Below are positions 1 through 7,925 of a stretch of 64,000 nucleotides of DNA, piece after piece. Each line of letters starts with the position of its first letter. The first letter of the stretch is position 1. A model generated the notes under the pieces. The model did no database searches. It was given only the letters and a program-made list of their open reading frames with translations, and had not been told where the DNA came from. The stretch comes from JALZEG01 sp036258555 (lineage in GTDB: Bacteria; Actinomycetota; CADDZG01; WHSQ01). Location of the stretch: the NCBI GenBank assembly GCA_036258555.1, contig DATADL010000250.1:8037-72036 (forward strand), in the 5' to 3' direction. A program made the translations under genes and the position numbers.

Positions 1-111
1 CTGAAACGCGCCGCCGGCGGATACAGGGAGGTGCTCCCGCCGCCGACCGGGTGCGAGAACACCGGCATCATCTGCGAGTACTCCGAACGGACCTGTTGCT
101 TCTCGGTCTGA
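1..111 (+). CDS. C-terminus of a lanthipeptide-type precursor (partial)
   Basis: Frame 1 is open from the left edge to TGA at 109-111 and gives the last 36 residues of a small peptide. It is rich in modifiable residues: Cys at 18, 25, 32 and 33, Thr at 16, 21 and 31, Ser at 28 and 35 (segments GCENTGIICEY and RTCCFSV). A Gly-Gly at residues 6-7 could be the leader/core junction, leaving a 29-residue core. The next gene is a LanC cyclase, which is the main reason for calling it a precursor. The leader and start codon lie outside the window. Alternative: the tail of an unrelated Cys-rich protein. The dehydratase needed to make lanthionine is not seen here. Confidence 0.7.
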   Translation: MKRAAGGYREVLPPPTGCENTGIICEYSERTCCFSV

Positions 112-119
112 GAGCCGTC

Positions 120-154
120 GGGTAAGGCGGGCGGCTCGACCGCTCGCCTTATCC
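120..154 (+). terminator. hairpin between precursor and lanC
   Basis: Arms 120-134 and 140-154 pair over 15 bp, with two G-U wobbles, around the 5-nt loop CTCGA. It begins 8 nt after the precursor stop codon. There is no T-tract, so it may be a partial terminator, an attenuator or an RNA-stabilising element that sets the precursor:enzyme ratio, as is known in several lantibiotic operons. Confidence 0.6.
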
Positions 155-186
155 CTCGTGTCGCGGCGTCGTGTCATCGTGACCCG

Positions 187-1467
187 GTGACGACAACGTG
201 GAGACCGCTGCTCGAAGGGCGGGCCGCGGCCAGAGCGGACGACGCCGTGACCGGCATCCTCGCCGCGCTGGAGCAACCACCTCGCGCAAGCGATCGCGAC
301 GACGTCGACGATGTTCAGCAACGGATAGACGAGCTGTCCTTGGCGCGGGGACGCGCGGGCTACGCGCTCTTGCTCGGTTCCAAAGCCTTGCTCGACGACG
401 ACCGAGACACCGAAGCGCGGTGCGCGGCCCTTCTCGGCGAGGCGATCGACGGCCTCGCGACGGTGCCGATGGGTCCTTCGTTGTTCATGGGTTTCTCGGG
501 CGTCGCATGGGTCGCGGACGTCCTGGACCGGGCGTTGTTCCGTTCTCGCGAGGACCCGAACGAGGCGATCGACGAGGCCCTGGTCGCGTTGCTCGAGAGC
601 GGGGACGTCCGAGGCTTCGACCTGATCAGCGGTCTCGTCGGGCTCGGCGTGTACCTGCTCCAGAGACTCCCGCGTCCCGCCGCCGTCGCGGGCTTGCAGC
701 GAATCGTCGAGCTGCTCCGTCTCCGCGGCCGCGGCGCCCCCGACGGCGTCTCGTGGTTCGTCGCGGCCGAGGAGTTGCCGGCGGGGACGCGTGAGGTCTT
801 CCGCAAGGGTTACTTCAACCTGGGGATGGCCCACGGGTGCGCCGGAGTGATCGCGCTGACGGCCGGCGTCGTCAGGAACGGCGTAGCGGTCGCCGGGGCC
901 CGGGAGCTCCTCGACGAAGCCGTCTCGTGGCTGCTCGCACGCGAGACCCGCGACGCCGAGGATTCGGTGTTCCCTGCCGTGATCGGACCGGACGGCCGCG
1001 CCGACCCCGGCCGGACCGCGTGGTGCTACGGCGATCCGGGCGTCGCCGCGGCTCTCGCGCTAGCGGCGTCGGCCACGGGCGAACGGACCTGGCGCGCCGA
1101 GGCCCACAGGATCGCTCTCGGCGTCGCCCGACGCCCGGAACAGCGGTGCGGCGTTCGGGACGCGTGCCTCTGCCACGGATCTGCAGGCCTCGCCCACATC
1201 CTCAACCGTCTCGCGGTCGAGCTCGAGGACGAGGAGCTCGCCGACGCCGCTCGCAAGTGGTTCGACAGGACGCTGGACATGAGAGCCCCCGGCACCGGAG
1301 TCGGTGGGTTCCGGACCTACCGGGCGGGCCGGGACGCCGACGCGCGCTGGATCGACCATCCGGGCCTTCTCGCCGGATCGACCGGGATCGCACTGGCGCT
1401 GCTCTCGGCGATCCGTGACGACCCCCCGGTCTGGGACGGCGCGCTCCTGCTGTCCCACCCTGCGTAG
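187..1467 (+). CDS. lanC: LanC-like lanthionine cyclase
   Basis: A 426-aa protein of normal LanC length. It carries the three LanC signatures: GMAHG (His216), WCYGDPG (Cys280) and CHGSAG (Cys329, His330). Cys280, Cys329 and His330 match the zinc ligands of NisC, and His216 matches its catalytic His. Known role: the zinc enzyme activates precursor Cys thiols for addition to dehydroalanine/dehydrobutyrine, forming (methyl)lanthionine rings. A separate LanC usually means a class I system (LanB plus LanC), but the dehydratase must lie left of the window if present. GTG at 187 is the first usable in-frame start; no clear ribosome site precedes it. The C-terminus reads through to 1467 in one frame. 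Confidence 0.9.
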   Translation: MTTTWRPLLEGRAAARADDAVTGILAALEQPPRASDRDDVDDVQQRIDELSLARGRAGYALLLGSKALLDDDRDTEARCAALLGEAIDGLATVPMGPSLFMGFSGVAWVADVLDRALFRSREDPNEAIDEALVALLESGDVRGFDLISGLVGLGVYLLQRLPRPAAVAGLQRIVELLRLRGRGAPDGVSWFVAAEELPAGTREVFRKGYFNLGMAHGCAGVIALTAGVVRNGVAVAGARELLDEAVSWLLARETRDAEDSVFPAVIGPDGRADPGRTAWCYGDPGVAAALALAASATGERTWRAEAHRIALGVARRPEQRCGVRDACLCHGSAGLAHILNRLAVELEDEELADAARKWFDRTLDMRAPGTGVGGFRTYRAGRDADARWIDHPGLLAGSTGIALALLSAIRDDPPVWDGALLLSHPA

Positions 1468-1512
1468 ATGCGGGCGGGGTGAACCGGCGTCTCCGAACGA
1501 GCGTCTAAACGA

Positions 1513-2511
1513 ATGATGACGTCCCTCCACCGAGTGGCCACCGGGCTTGCGGTGTTGGTCGCGATCGTCGGAAGCGGCTGCGAGCCGGACCGCCGGTCGA
1601 TTTCGAGAGGCTCGCGAGAGCCGTCTCCCTTCGTCCGCGAACCGGAACCGCGTTGCAGCGACGAGCGCGTCCCCCACCGGAAACCTCACGTCCGGGCGAT
1701 GGCTTTCCCACGGGGGCCGGGGCCCGCCTACGTGGGTCTCGGAACGGGCGGCGTCGTGTACTACGCACGCGACGCGCGCGAGCACCGCGGCTGGTACTAC
1801 AACAAGGTCCTGATCGGGATCTCGCCGGACTACCGCCTGGGCATGTCGGTCAACGGCCGGCGCCGGGACGGGCGCGAGATCGTGCGATGGCACAACGGTC
1901 GTTTCCCCGGCGAGCCGACCGTCGTGCTGGACATCCCCGCCGACGAAGGCGGAAGGGGGTGGCGCTTCGTGGCGGGAGACATCCTGATCCGCGCCCCGGG
2001 CTGCTACGTCATACGACTCGAGGGCAGCGACTTCCTGGAAGAGGTCCGCTTTCGGGCCGAACCGGCTCCGCGCTCCGGGATCCGGTGCCGCGCGCCGCGA
2101 GGCGCGTACGCGCCGGCGGTGACTCCTGCCGAGGGACCTGCCGGGTCCGAGGCGACGGTGTCCGGTCCGTTGCCCTTGTACGGCAAGTCCGGCCGCTATC
2201 GCGGTCCGGCAGGGAAGAAGGTCGAGCTGTGGTGGAACCTCGTCCCGAGTCGTTACACCACTGCCGTCTCGTTTGGATCCTCGTCTCCCGAACCACAAGC
2301 GGCACGCGACGGGAGGGCCCTCATGGTCGGGCGGACGCGTCTCCGGGGCGAGTGCAGGTTCGCGATCGATTTCGACGTCCCCGCGGTCGCGCCGGGCGCC
2401 TATCCGCTCGTCGCGATCGGTTACGGCGAACGCGGAGCGGCGAAGCTTCCACCGATGCGCTTTCGTGTGACGGCCGGCGGCGCAGAGCGCCCTCAGGGAG
2501 GAGGCGGCTGA
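1513..2511 (+). CDS. secreted lipoprotein of unknown function next to lanC
   Basis: 332 aa. Residues 1-23 form a signal sequence ending VGSGC, a permissive lipobox (Gly rather than Leu at -3), so membrane anchoring is likely but not certain. The rest looks beta-rich in two halves, roughly 60-175 and 195-320, each with Ig-like alternating hydrophobic strands. I do not recognise the family. It starts 46 nt after lanC on the same strand and may be co-transcribed. By position it could serve immunity or export in the lanthipeptide locus, but nothing in its sequence shows this. The start is ATG ATG at 1513/1516. Confidence 0.65.
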   Translation: MMTSLHRVATGLAVLVAIVGSGCEPDRRSISRGSREPSPFVREPEPRCSDERVPHRKPHVRAMAFPRGPGPAYVGLGTGGVVYYARDAREHRGWYYNKVLIGISPDYRLGMSVNGRRRDGREIVRWHNGRFPGEPTVVLDIPADEGGRGWRFVAGDILIRAPGCYVIRLEGSDFLEEVRFRAEPAPRSGIRCRAPRGAYAPAVTPAEGPAGSEATVSGPLPLYGKSGRYRGPAGKKVELWWNLVPSRYTTAVSFGSSSPEPQAARDGRALMVGRTRLRGECRFAIDFDVPAVAPGAYPLVAIGYGERGAAKLPPMRFRVTAGGAERPQGGGG

Positions 2512-2693
2512 TCTCGGTCCGGCCTCACCGCGGCGGGAGGGACCCAAGCGAGCGGAACGATCGTTCGCCGGGAACGAGGTTGACCTCCCGGGACACGCAG
2601 CCGCCGTCGCGGTCCAGGGCGTCTCCACGTACGAGTGGCTGACAAAGGAAAGCCCCGCGAGTCTGTAGTCGCCGCGTAAGGGCGGGCCGTGAA

Positions 2694-3608
2694 CTATGCC
2701 GGGGATCGTCCGAGAAGTGCCGGCTCGGATGCCGCCGGCGCGGGTGATCCTTCGTCCCAGTTCTCCCACGTCTGGATCAGCCAGAAGACAGCGAACAGCA
2801 CGATCTCGTAGGCCTCGACGACGAACGTCTCGTGGTCGCCGCCGATCCCGAGGACGGTTATCGCGATCCCGCCGACCGGCATGAGGAACGCGAGCACCGC
2901 GTAGAGCACGAAGTACGTGCGCGATTCGCCGTCGCGATTGGAGAGTGCCTTCGCGATCACGGCGCCCGTGAGGAAGACGAACATGAAGAGCGCCGCCAGA
3001 CCGTGGACCTGCTTGTAGAACCCGCTCCAGGTCTCGATCAGCCACCACCCGAACGCCAGCGCTGCGGCGGTGAAGGCAAGCGACACCAGAGTTCCCGTGT
3101 CGACCGTCTGGATCGTCCCGCGGACCCCTCGATTCACGAAGAGCGCGACGACGGCCGCGATCGCGAGCCCGAAGGCGCCGGCAAGAAGAAGCGCGTCGAA
3201 GTTGTTCTCCACGTTCGCGATGACCCAGTCCGCGAGCTTCCCGTTCTGTATCGGCAGCGGGTTCGGCGGGATCGACCAGCACTTGCCGACGCCGGTGATC
3301 GGGACGATGGCGACGACGGGGGCGAGCATGCCCGCGATGTTGAGGCACACGTCCTCGAACGAGGTGCGGCCCTTTATGACGATCAACGCCAGGCCGATGG
3401 CGATCAGCGCGCCGACGAATATCGCGCGCGCGGGCGTGTAGTAGTAGGCGCTGATCGACGTCTGCCAGCACCCGACCTTGTCGTGCTCGATCGCGACCGC
3501 GGCCGCGAGGAAGAAGACCGCACCGACCATCCCGATACGGAGATAGCGATACGTCTTGATCGCGTCGTCTCGCGTCAGCCGTTCTGGACCCTCGAACAGC
3601 GTCCTCAC
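2694..3608 (-). CDS. multi-pass membrane protein, unknown function
   Basis: 304 aa with about seven hydrophobic segments, no signal peptide and a Trp/Tyr-rich first external loop containing SISAYYYTPARAIFVGA. The overall pattern resembles DUF998-like integral membrane proteins. I chose GTG 3608 because GGAGGGGG lies 5 nt upstream; an upstream GTG at 3626 is also possible. It is convergent with the lipoprotein gene and separated from it by about 180 bases in which I see no supported gene. Function is unknown. Confidence 0.65.
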   Translation of the reverse strand: MRTLFEGPERLTRDDAIKTYRYLRIGMVGAVFFLAAAVAIEHDKVGCWQTSISAYYYTPARAIFVGALIAIGLALIVIKGRTSFEDVCLNIAGMLAPVVAIVPITGVGKCWSIPPNPLPIQNGKLADWVIANVENNFDALLLAGAFGLAIAAVVALFVNRGVRGTIQTVDTGTLVSLAFTAAALAFGWWLIETWSGFYKQVHGLAALFMFVFLTGAVIAKALSNRDGESRTYFVLYAVLAFLMPVGGIAITVLGIGGDHETFVVEAYEIVLFAVFWLIQTWENWDEGSPAPAASEPALLGRSPA

Positions 3609-3742
3609 CGTCGTCCCCCTCCCCACGCGGCCCGCAGCGACTCGTGCCCCGGGCTCAGCCCGGCCCTTCGTAACACTCGGTCAGCCGGGTCGTCCAGGAA
3701 CGCTCCGCAGTGCTAGACGACCGGGGGCAAACCGACGGCAGT

Positions 3743-4750
3743 TCAGCTCTTCTTCGCCCGGCTCCTGGAGACGCGCGGCGGCTCGTCCGGCTGCTTCGGG
3801 TAGACGGGCGGCCACGGCGCGTCCATGAGGCCGTTCGCCCGGTCACGCTCGTGCATCTCGAGGAACGGCTCCAGCGATTGCGGGCGCTCGTTCATGTCCA
3901 GCCACGGGTCCTCGCCGTCCGGCAGCCGCTCGGGCAGCGACGCGATCGTCAGCTCGTCGGGATGGACCTCGTCTACGTCCTCCCACCGGAGCGGCGTCGA
4001 CACCTGGGCTCCCGGGCGCGCCCTCACGCACCAGGCCCCGAACACGGTCTTGTGAGGCGCGTTCTGGTTGAAGTCGACGAACACCCGCTCGCCGCGGTCC
4101 TCCTTCCACCACTGCGCCGTGACGACGTCGGGACGCCGCCGCTCGAGCTCGCGGGCGACGGCGACCGCCGCGGCACGGACCTGGTACGAGTCCCAGCGCG
4201 GCTCCAGCCGGACGTACACGTGCATCCCCTTGTTCCCCGTCGTCTTCGGGTAGCCGACGACGCCGAGCTCGTCGAGGAGACCCCGCAGCTCGTGTGCCGC
4301 CGCGCGTACGTGCGTGAAGTCCGTGCCGGGCTGTGGATCGAGGTCCAGCCGGAGCTCGTCCGCGACCTCCGGCTCGGCCGCGAGGTACGGCCACACGTGG
4401 AACCCGAGGCAGCCGAGGTTGACCGCCCACGCGACGTGCGCGAGATCGGCGGCGACGAGGGCACGCGACTGCGTCCCGTTCGGGGTGCTGACGATCGTCG
4501 TCTGCAACCATTCCGGTGCGGACTCGGGGATGCGCTTCTGGAAGAACGACGACCCGGTCGCGCCGTTCGGGAAGCGCTGCAGCAACAGGGGACGGCCCCC
4601 CATCGTGCGCATCAGCGGATCGGCGAAACGCAGGTAGTGCCGGACGAGGTCGAGCTTCGTGTCCCCGCGCTCCGGAAAGAACACCTTGTCGGGGCTGGTG
4701 ATCCTTACCTCGCGGCCCCCGATGACCACTACCTCGCTCTCGCGCGCCAC
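3743..4750 (-). CDS. ligD: LigD-type DNA polymerase/primase (PolDom), stand-alone
   Basis: 335 aa, a single archaeo-eukaryotic primase-like polymerase domain as found in bacterial LigD. The catalytic DLD motif is at Asp136 and Asp138, matching the metal-binding Asp pair of mycobacterial PolDom. NKGMHVYV and the GRPLLLQRFP segment are also typical. Known role: fills and extends ends in Ku-dependent non-homologous end joining, with a preference for ribonucleotides. It lacks the 3'-phosphoesterase and ligase domains. GTG 4750 begins 8 nt after the ligase stop, so the two genes form an operon that rebuilds LigD functions from separate proteins. Ku is encoded about 45 kb away. Confidence 0.9.
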   Translation of the reverse strand: MARESEVVVIGGREVRITSPDKVFFPERGDTKLDLVRHYLRFADPLMRTMGGRPLLLQRFPNGATGSSFFQKRIPESAPEWLQTTIVSTPNGTQSRALVAADLAHVAWAVNLGCLGFHVWPYLAAEPEVADELRLDLDPQPGTDFTHVRAAAHELRGLLDELGVVGYPKTTGNKGMHVYVRLEPRWDSYQVRAAAVAVARELERRRPDVVTAQWWKEDRGERVFVDFNQNAPHKTVFGAWCVRARPGAQVSTPLRWEDVDEVHPDELTIASLPERLPDGEDPWLDMNERPQSLEPFLEMHERDRANGLMDAPWPPVYPKQPDEPPRVSRSRAKKS

Positions 4751-4758
4751 GGCCCTCG

Positions 4759-6276
4759 TCAGCCCCTCGCGCTCGCCGGCAGGAGACGGCGGAGATCGTC
4801 GAGCGTGTCCGCTTCGTCGGCCCGCTTGTCCGGCCGGTACCGCTTCACCCGCGCGAAGCGGAGCGCGATCCCGCCGGGGTACCGCGTCGAGGTGTGGACG
4901 CCGTCCAGCGCGATCTCGACGACCAGCTCGGGCCGAACCAGGACCGCGATCCCCTCGCGCCCCACCTCGCGCTCGAGCAATGCGTTCGTCTGCCACCTGA
5001 GGAGGTCGTCGGTGAGGCCCTTGAAGCACTTCCCCACCATCGCGAACTCGTCCGTGCCGGGCACCCGTGCACCGAGGTGAAGGTTGGAGAGCCATCCCTG
5101 CCGGCGGCCGTGCCCCCACTCCGCACCGAGCACGACGAGGTCGTAAGTCTGCACGGGCTTCACCTTCCGCCACGCCTTGCCGCGACGACCTGCGGCGTAC
5201 GGCGAGGCGGCGTCCTTCACCACGACGCCCTCGTGCCCCGCCTGCAGCGCGTCGTCGAGCACGCGCTGGGCCTCGCCCGGATCGGACGTGAGCACCGACG
5301 GGATCCTGAGCTCCGGTGCGAGCGCGTCGAGCCTCGCCGCGCGGTCCGCGAGCGGCGTGTCGAGCAGGTCCTCGCCGTCGACGTGGAGGAGGTCGAAGAC
5401 GAACGTCACGACCCCCTCCGGGGGCGCGTCGGCGTCGATGCGGGACATCGTCTCCTGGAACGGCGCGGGTCCCCCCACGTCCATCCACAGCGCCTCTCCG
5501 TCCAGGACGACCTGGCTGACGGGAAGCCGCCTCACGGCGTCGGCTATGCCCCCCAGCGCGTGAGTGATGTCGTTCAGGTTGCGCGTGTAGATGCGGACGT
5601 CTTCGTCGCGACGATGGATCTGGATGCGGATGCCGTCGAGCTTCCACTCGACCGACGCGCGTTCGAAGCCGGCAACGGCCTCGCCCACGCCGGCGGCGGA
5701 CGAGGCGAGCATGGGCAGGATCGGACGGAAGATCTCGAACCCGACGGCGCGGAGCCCCGCCTCGCCCTCCGTGAGCGCGACCGCGGCCGTGCGCGGGACG
5801 TCGCCCGAGAGCATCGACGCCCGCCGGACGACGTCGGCCGCCACCCCCGCCGCCGACGCGATCCCCTCGAGCATCAATCCGGTGAGGGCCCCCTGTCGGA
5901 GCTCGCCGGTGAACAGCCGCCTCAGGAAGCCGGACTCCGCCTCGGTCGCGCGACCGAACAGGTCCTCGACGATCTGCCGGCGAAGCCCTGCGGAGCCTGC
6001 GCCGGTCGCTTCCTGCACCGCCGTGATCGCGCGGTCGACGTCGTGGACCGCGAGCGACGCCGCGGAGGCGGGCGGTGCGTCGATCCCGTAGGCGAGCGCG
6101 TAGCCCACGCCGACGCGTCCCTGTCGCGGCACGCCGGACAGGAAGCCGACCGCGATCGGGACCTCGTCCGCGTCGAGCCTCCGCAGGAGATCCGCGAGGG
6201 TCGCGACCTTCCGGGAACGCGACGCAGTCCGCGCGAGCTCGTCGGACGCGGCGACGACCTCGGCGAACAACGTCAT
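4759..6276 (-). CDS. ligB: ATP-dependent DNA ligase, LigB family
   Basis: 505 aa from Met at 6276 (an upstream ATG at 6294 would add six residues). An N-terminal DNA-binding domain is followed by the adenylation motif EWKLDGIRI with the nucleotidyl Lys at residue 212. Motifs DGEAL, FDLL and EGVVVKD follow, then the OB fold. Known role: seals nicks through a ligase-AMP intermediate. The order and length match the mycobacterial LigB type rather than the ligase domain of LigD. It is followed by the LigD-type polymerase gene 8 nt downstream, which suggests a role in end joining or repair. No strong ribosome site is visible. Confidence 0.92.
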   Translation of the reverse strand: MTLFAEVVAASDELARTASRSRKVATLADLLRRLDADEVPIAVGFLSGVPRQGRVGVGYALAYGIDAPPASAASLAVHDVDRAITAVQEATGAGSAGLRRQIVEDLFGRATEAESGFLRRLFTGELRQGALTGLMLEGIASAAGVAADVVRRASMLSGDVPRTAAVALTEGEAGLRAVGFEIFRPILPMLASSAAGVGEAVAGFERASVEWKLDGIRIQIHRRDEDVRIYTRNLNDITHALGGIADAVRRLPVSQVVLDGEALWMDVGGPAPFQETMSRIDADAPPEGVVTFVFDLLHVDGEDLLDTPLADRAARLDALAPELRIPSVLTSDPGEAQRVLDDALQAGHEGVVVKDAASPYAAGRRGKAWRKVKPVQTYDLVVLGAEWGHGRRQGWLSNLHLGARVPGTDEFAMVGKCFKGLTDDLLRWQTNALLEREVGREGIAVLVRPELVVEIALDGVHTSTRYPGGIALRFARVKRYRPDKRADEADTLDDLRRLLPASARG

Positions 6277-6359
6277 CGCCGGAAAATACGGCATCGCCCA
6301 GACGCTCTCTCGCGAGTCGGGTGCGGATCCGAGCGCGGGTTCCGCGGTACACCAGTGCG

Positions 6360-6989
6360 ATGAGGCGGTACTGGGCGGTAGCAGGCGTCACGTTCGCGGC
6401 GTTCACGGTCGTCTTCGTCGCCGTCGAGGCGGCCGGGGTCTCGCTCCTGACCGACCCGCGGTCGGCGATGGACGGCGGCGGGTGGGCCGCCGGAGCGATC
6501 GGCGTCTCGCTCCTCGCGGTCGACGCCTTGCTGCCCGTCCCGTCGAGCGTGGTCATGGTCCTGCACGGAGCGCTCTACGGAGCCGTCGCGGGCGCGGCCC
6601 TCAGCCTCGCCGGCAGGATCGCGGCCGCCGCCGTCGGGTTCGCCCTCGGACGGCGCGGGGGCCCGGCCGTCGACCGGTACGTGGGCGCCGGCGAGCGTCT
6701 GCGTTCGCAAGAGCTCCTGGACCGCTGGGGCGTCCTCGGGATCGTCGCGTCTCGCCCGGTGCCCCTGGTCGCGGAGACGGTGATGGTCCTCGCGGGCGCG
6801 GCGCGCATGCCCTGGGGCGCGGCGCTCGCGGCCGCCGTCGCGGGCTCGCTCCCCGAGGTCGTCGTCTATGCGCTTGCAGGGTCCGTCGCGGCGAGCTTCG
6901 GCAACACGGCCGCAATCTTCCTCTCGCTGCTGGCGGTCGTCGCCGTCGCGTGGGTCGTCGTCGAGAGAAGAGCCCGCGTCCGGGCCTAG
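6360..6989 (+). CDS. VTT/DedA-like membrane protein
   Basis: 209 aa with about five hydrophobic helices. The central region with GxxxG-like Ala/Gly runs, LGRRGG and the segment SRPVPLVAETVMVLAGAA resembles the VTT (SNARE-associated, DedA/TMEM64) family, which includes lipid scramblases. The start is ATG 6360, 83 nt from the divergent ligase start. Its 3' end overlaps the convergent 309-aa gene by 4 nt. Substrate unknown. Confidence 0.75.
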   Translation: MRRYWAVAGVTFAAFTVVFVAVEAAGVSLLTDPRSAMDGGGWAAGAIGVSLLAVDALLPVPSSVVMVLHGALYGAVAGAALSLAGRIAAAAVGFALGRRGGPAVDRYVGAGERLRSQELLDRWGVLGIVASRPVPLVAETVMVLAGAARMPWGAALAAAVAGSLPEVVVYALAGSVAASFGNTAAIFLSLLAVVAVAWVVVERRARVRA

Positions 6990-7915
6990 CCCGGCTCGAA
7001 CGGGATCGACAGGTCCCCGCGCATGTAGCCGACCATGAGGTCCCCGTCCCAGCCTCCGAACCAGAACCGCACGTGCCAGGGCTGGTCGACCGCAGCCTCG
7101 CCCCCGAGGTCACCCTCGACGCTCTGAGGCCCGTTGACGTCGAACTCCCACGCGAGGCGGAAGCCGAGCTTGTTGATCACCCGGTCGCCCCAGAACTCGA
7201 GCTGGTAGAGGCGCGACGTCGCCTCCTGGATCGCCTGCTCGACGTCACGGCCTTTGGCCCTCTCGGCCTGCAGCCGCGCGATCTCGTCCTGGAGGAACGC
7301 GCGCCGGCCGCGGAAGTACGCGTAGCCGTCGAAGACCGATATCGCCTGCATCGCCTCGAGCGAGCTCCCGTCGAACGACACCGGAAGACGCCGCGCGTAG
7401 GTCGCCGGGTCCGCGATCTCCCACAGCTGCTGGTCCGGCTTCGCGGGGTTCACGTAGTCCACGGCCCGCAGCGACAGCAGCGACCCCCCGTCCGCGGTCT
7501 GCTTGTCGAGCGCGAGCTCGAACGGCGCGATCACGAACGCCATGGTGTCGTCCGAGCCGATGACGTTGTTGCGGCTGACGAACACGGGCCCCGAGAAGAC
7601 GTCGCCGCGCCCGAGGAGCCGGACGTGCGCGCCGAGCAGGTTCGGCGACCCCGTCCACGGCTTCCCGTCGAACGTGACGGACGTGACGTCCACGCCGACG
7701 GATATCCCGATCTTGTCTGCGGGCGCGCGCAGGTTCTTCCGCACGTAGTCGTCGGGCTGCAGACGGATCACCTGGTCGAGTGGGTCCTCGCTCGGCAGCG
7801 CCATCGTGTACCCGCTGCGGCCGCGGGGCTCGTTCGTCGGATCCGGGTCGACCGCGATGCGGCACATGAAGTAGCCCTGGAAGCGTGCGGTCAGCAACTT
7901 GGCAGGTGCGGTCAT
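6986..7915 (-). CDS. conserved-looking protein of unknown function, partner of ferritin-like genes
   Basis: 309 aa, soluble, with no signal peptide or membrane segment. The N-terminal two thirds look beta-rich; residues about 215-250 form a charged helical stretch (EIARLQAERAKGRD). I do not recognise it. It begins 10 nt after the stop of the 459-aa ferritin-like gene, preceded by a purine-rich GAGGGGG, and is therefore the third gene of that operon. Its job is probably tied to the VioB/RebD-like proteins, but this is inference from position only. Confidence 0.7.
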   Translation of the reverse strand: MTAPAKLLTARFQGYFMCRIAVDPDPTNEPRGRSGYTMALPSEDPLDQVIRLQPDDYVRKNLRAPADKIGISVGVDVTSVTFDGKPWTGSPNLLGAHVRLLGRGDVFSGPVFVSRNNVIGSDDTMAFVIAPFELALDKQTADGGSLLSLRAVDYVNPAKPDQQLWEIADPATYARRLPVSFDGSSLEAMQAISVFDGYAYFRGRRAFLQDEIARLQAERAKGRDVEQAIQEATSRLYQLEFWGDRVINKLGFRLAWEFDVNGPQSVEGDLGGEAAVDQPWHVRFWFGGWDGDLMVGYMRGDLSIPFEPG

Positions 7916-7925
7916 CGCGGCCCCC

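Noticed and set aside
2471..2668. An open frame after the lipoprotein gene ending in a protein-like STYEWLTKESPASL.
   Set aside because: It has no ATG, GTG or TTG start, no ribosome site and no Cys that would fit a second lanthipeptide. It could be a gene remnant, but I cannot support it.
1060..3471. Long antisense and alternate-frame open frames (hundreds of codons) over many genes, for example here and at 7926-11537, 9563-12070 and 45830-48460.
   Set aside because: They are Arg/Ala/Gly/Pro-rich shadows caused by high GC third positions opposite real genes. Only the segments with recognised domains were kept (for example the C-terminal 459 aa of 7926-11537).
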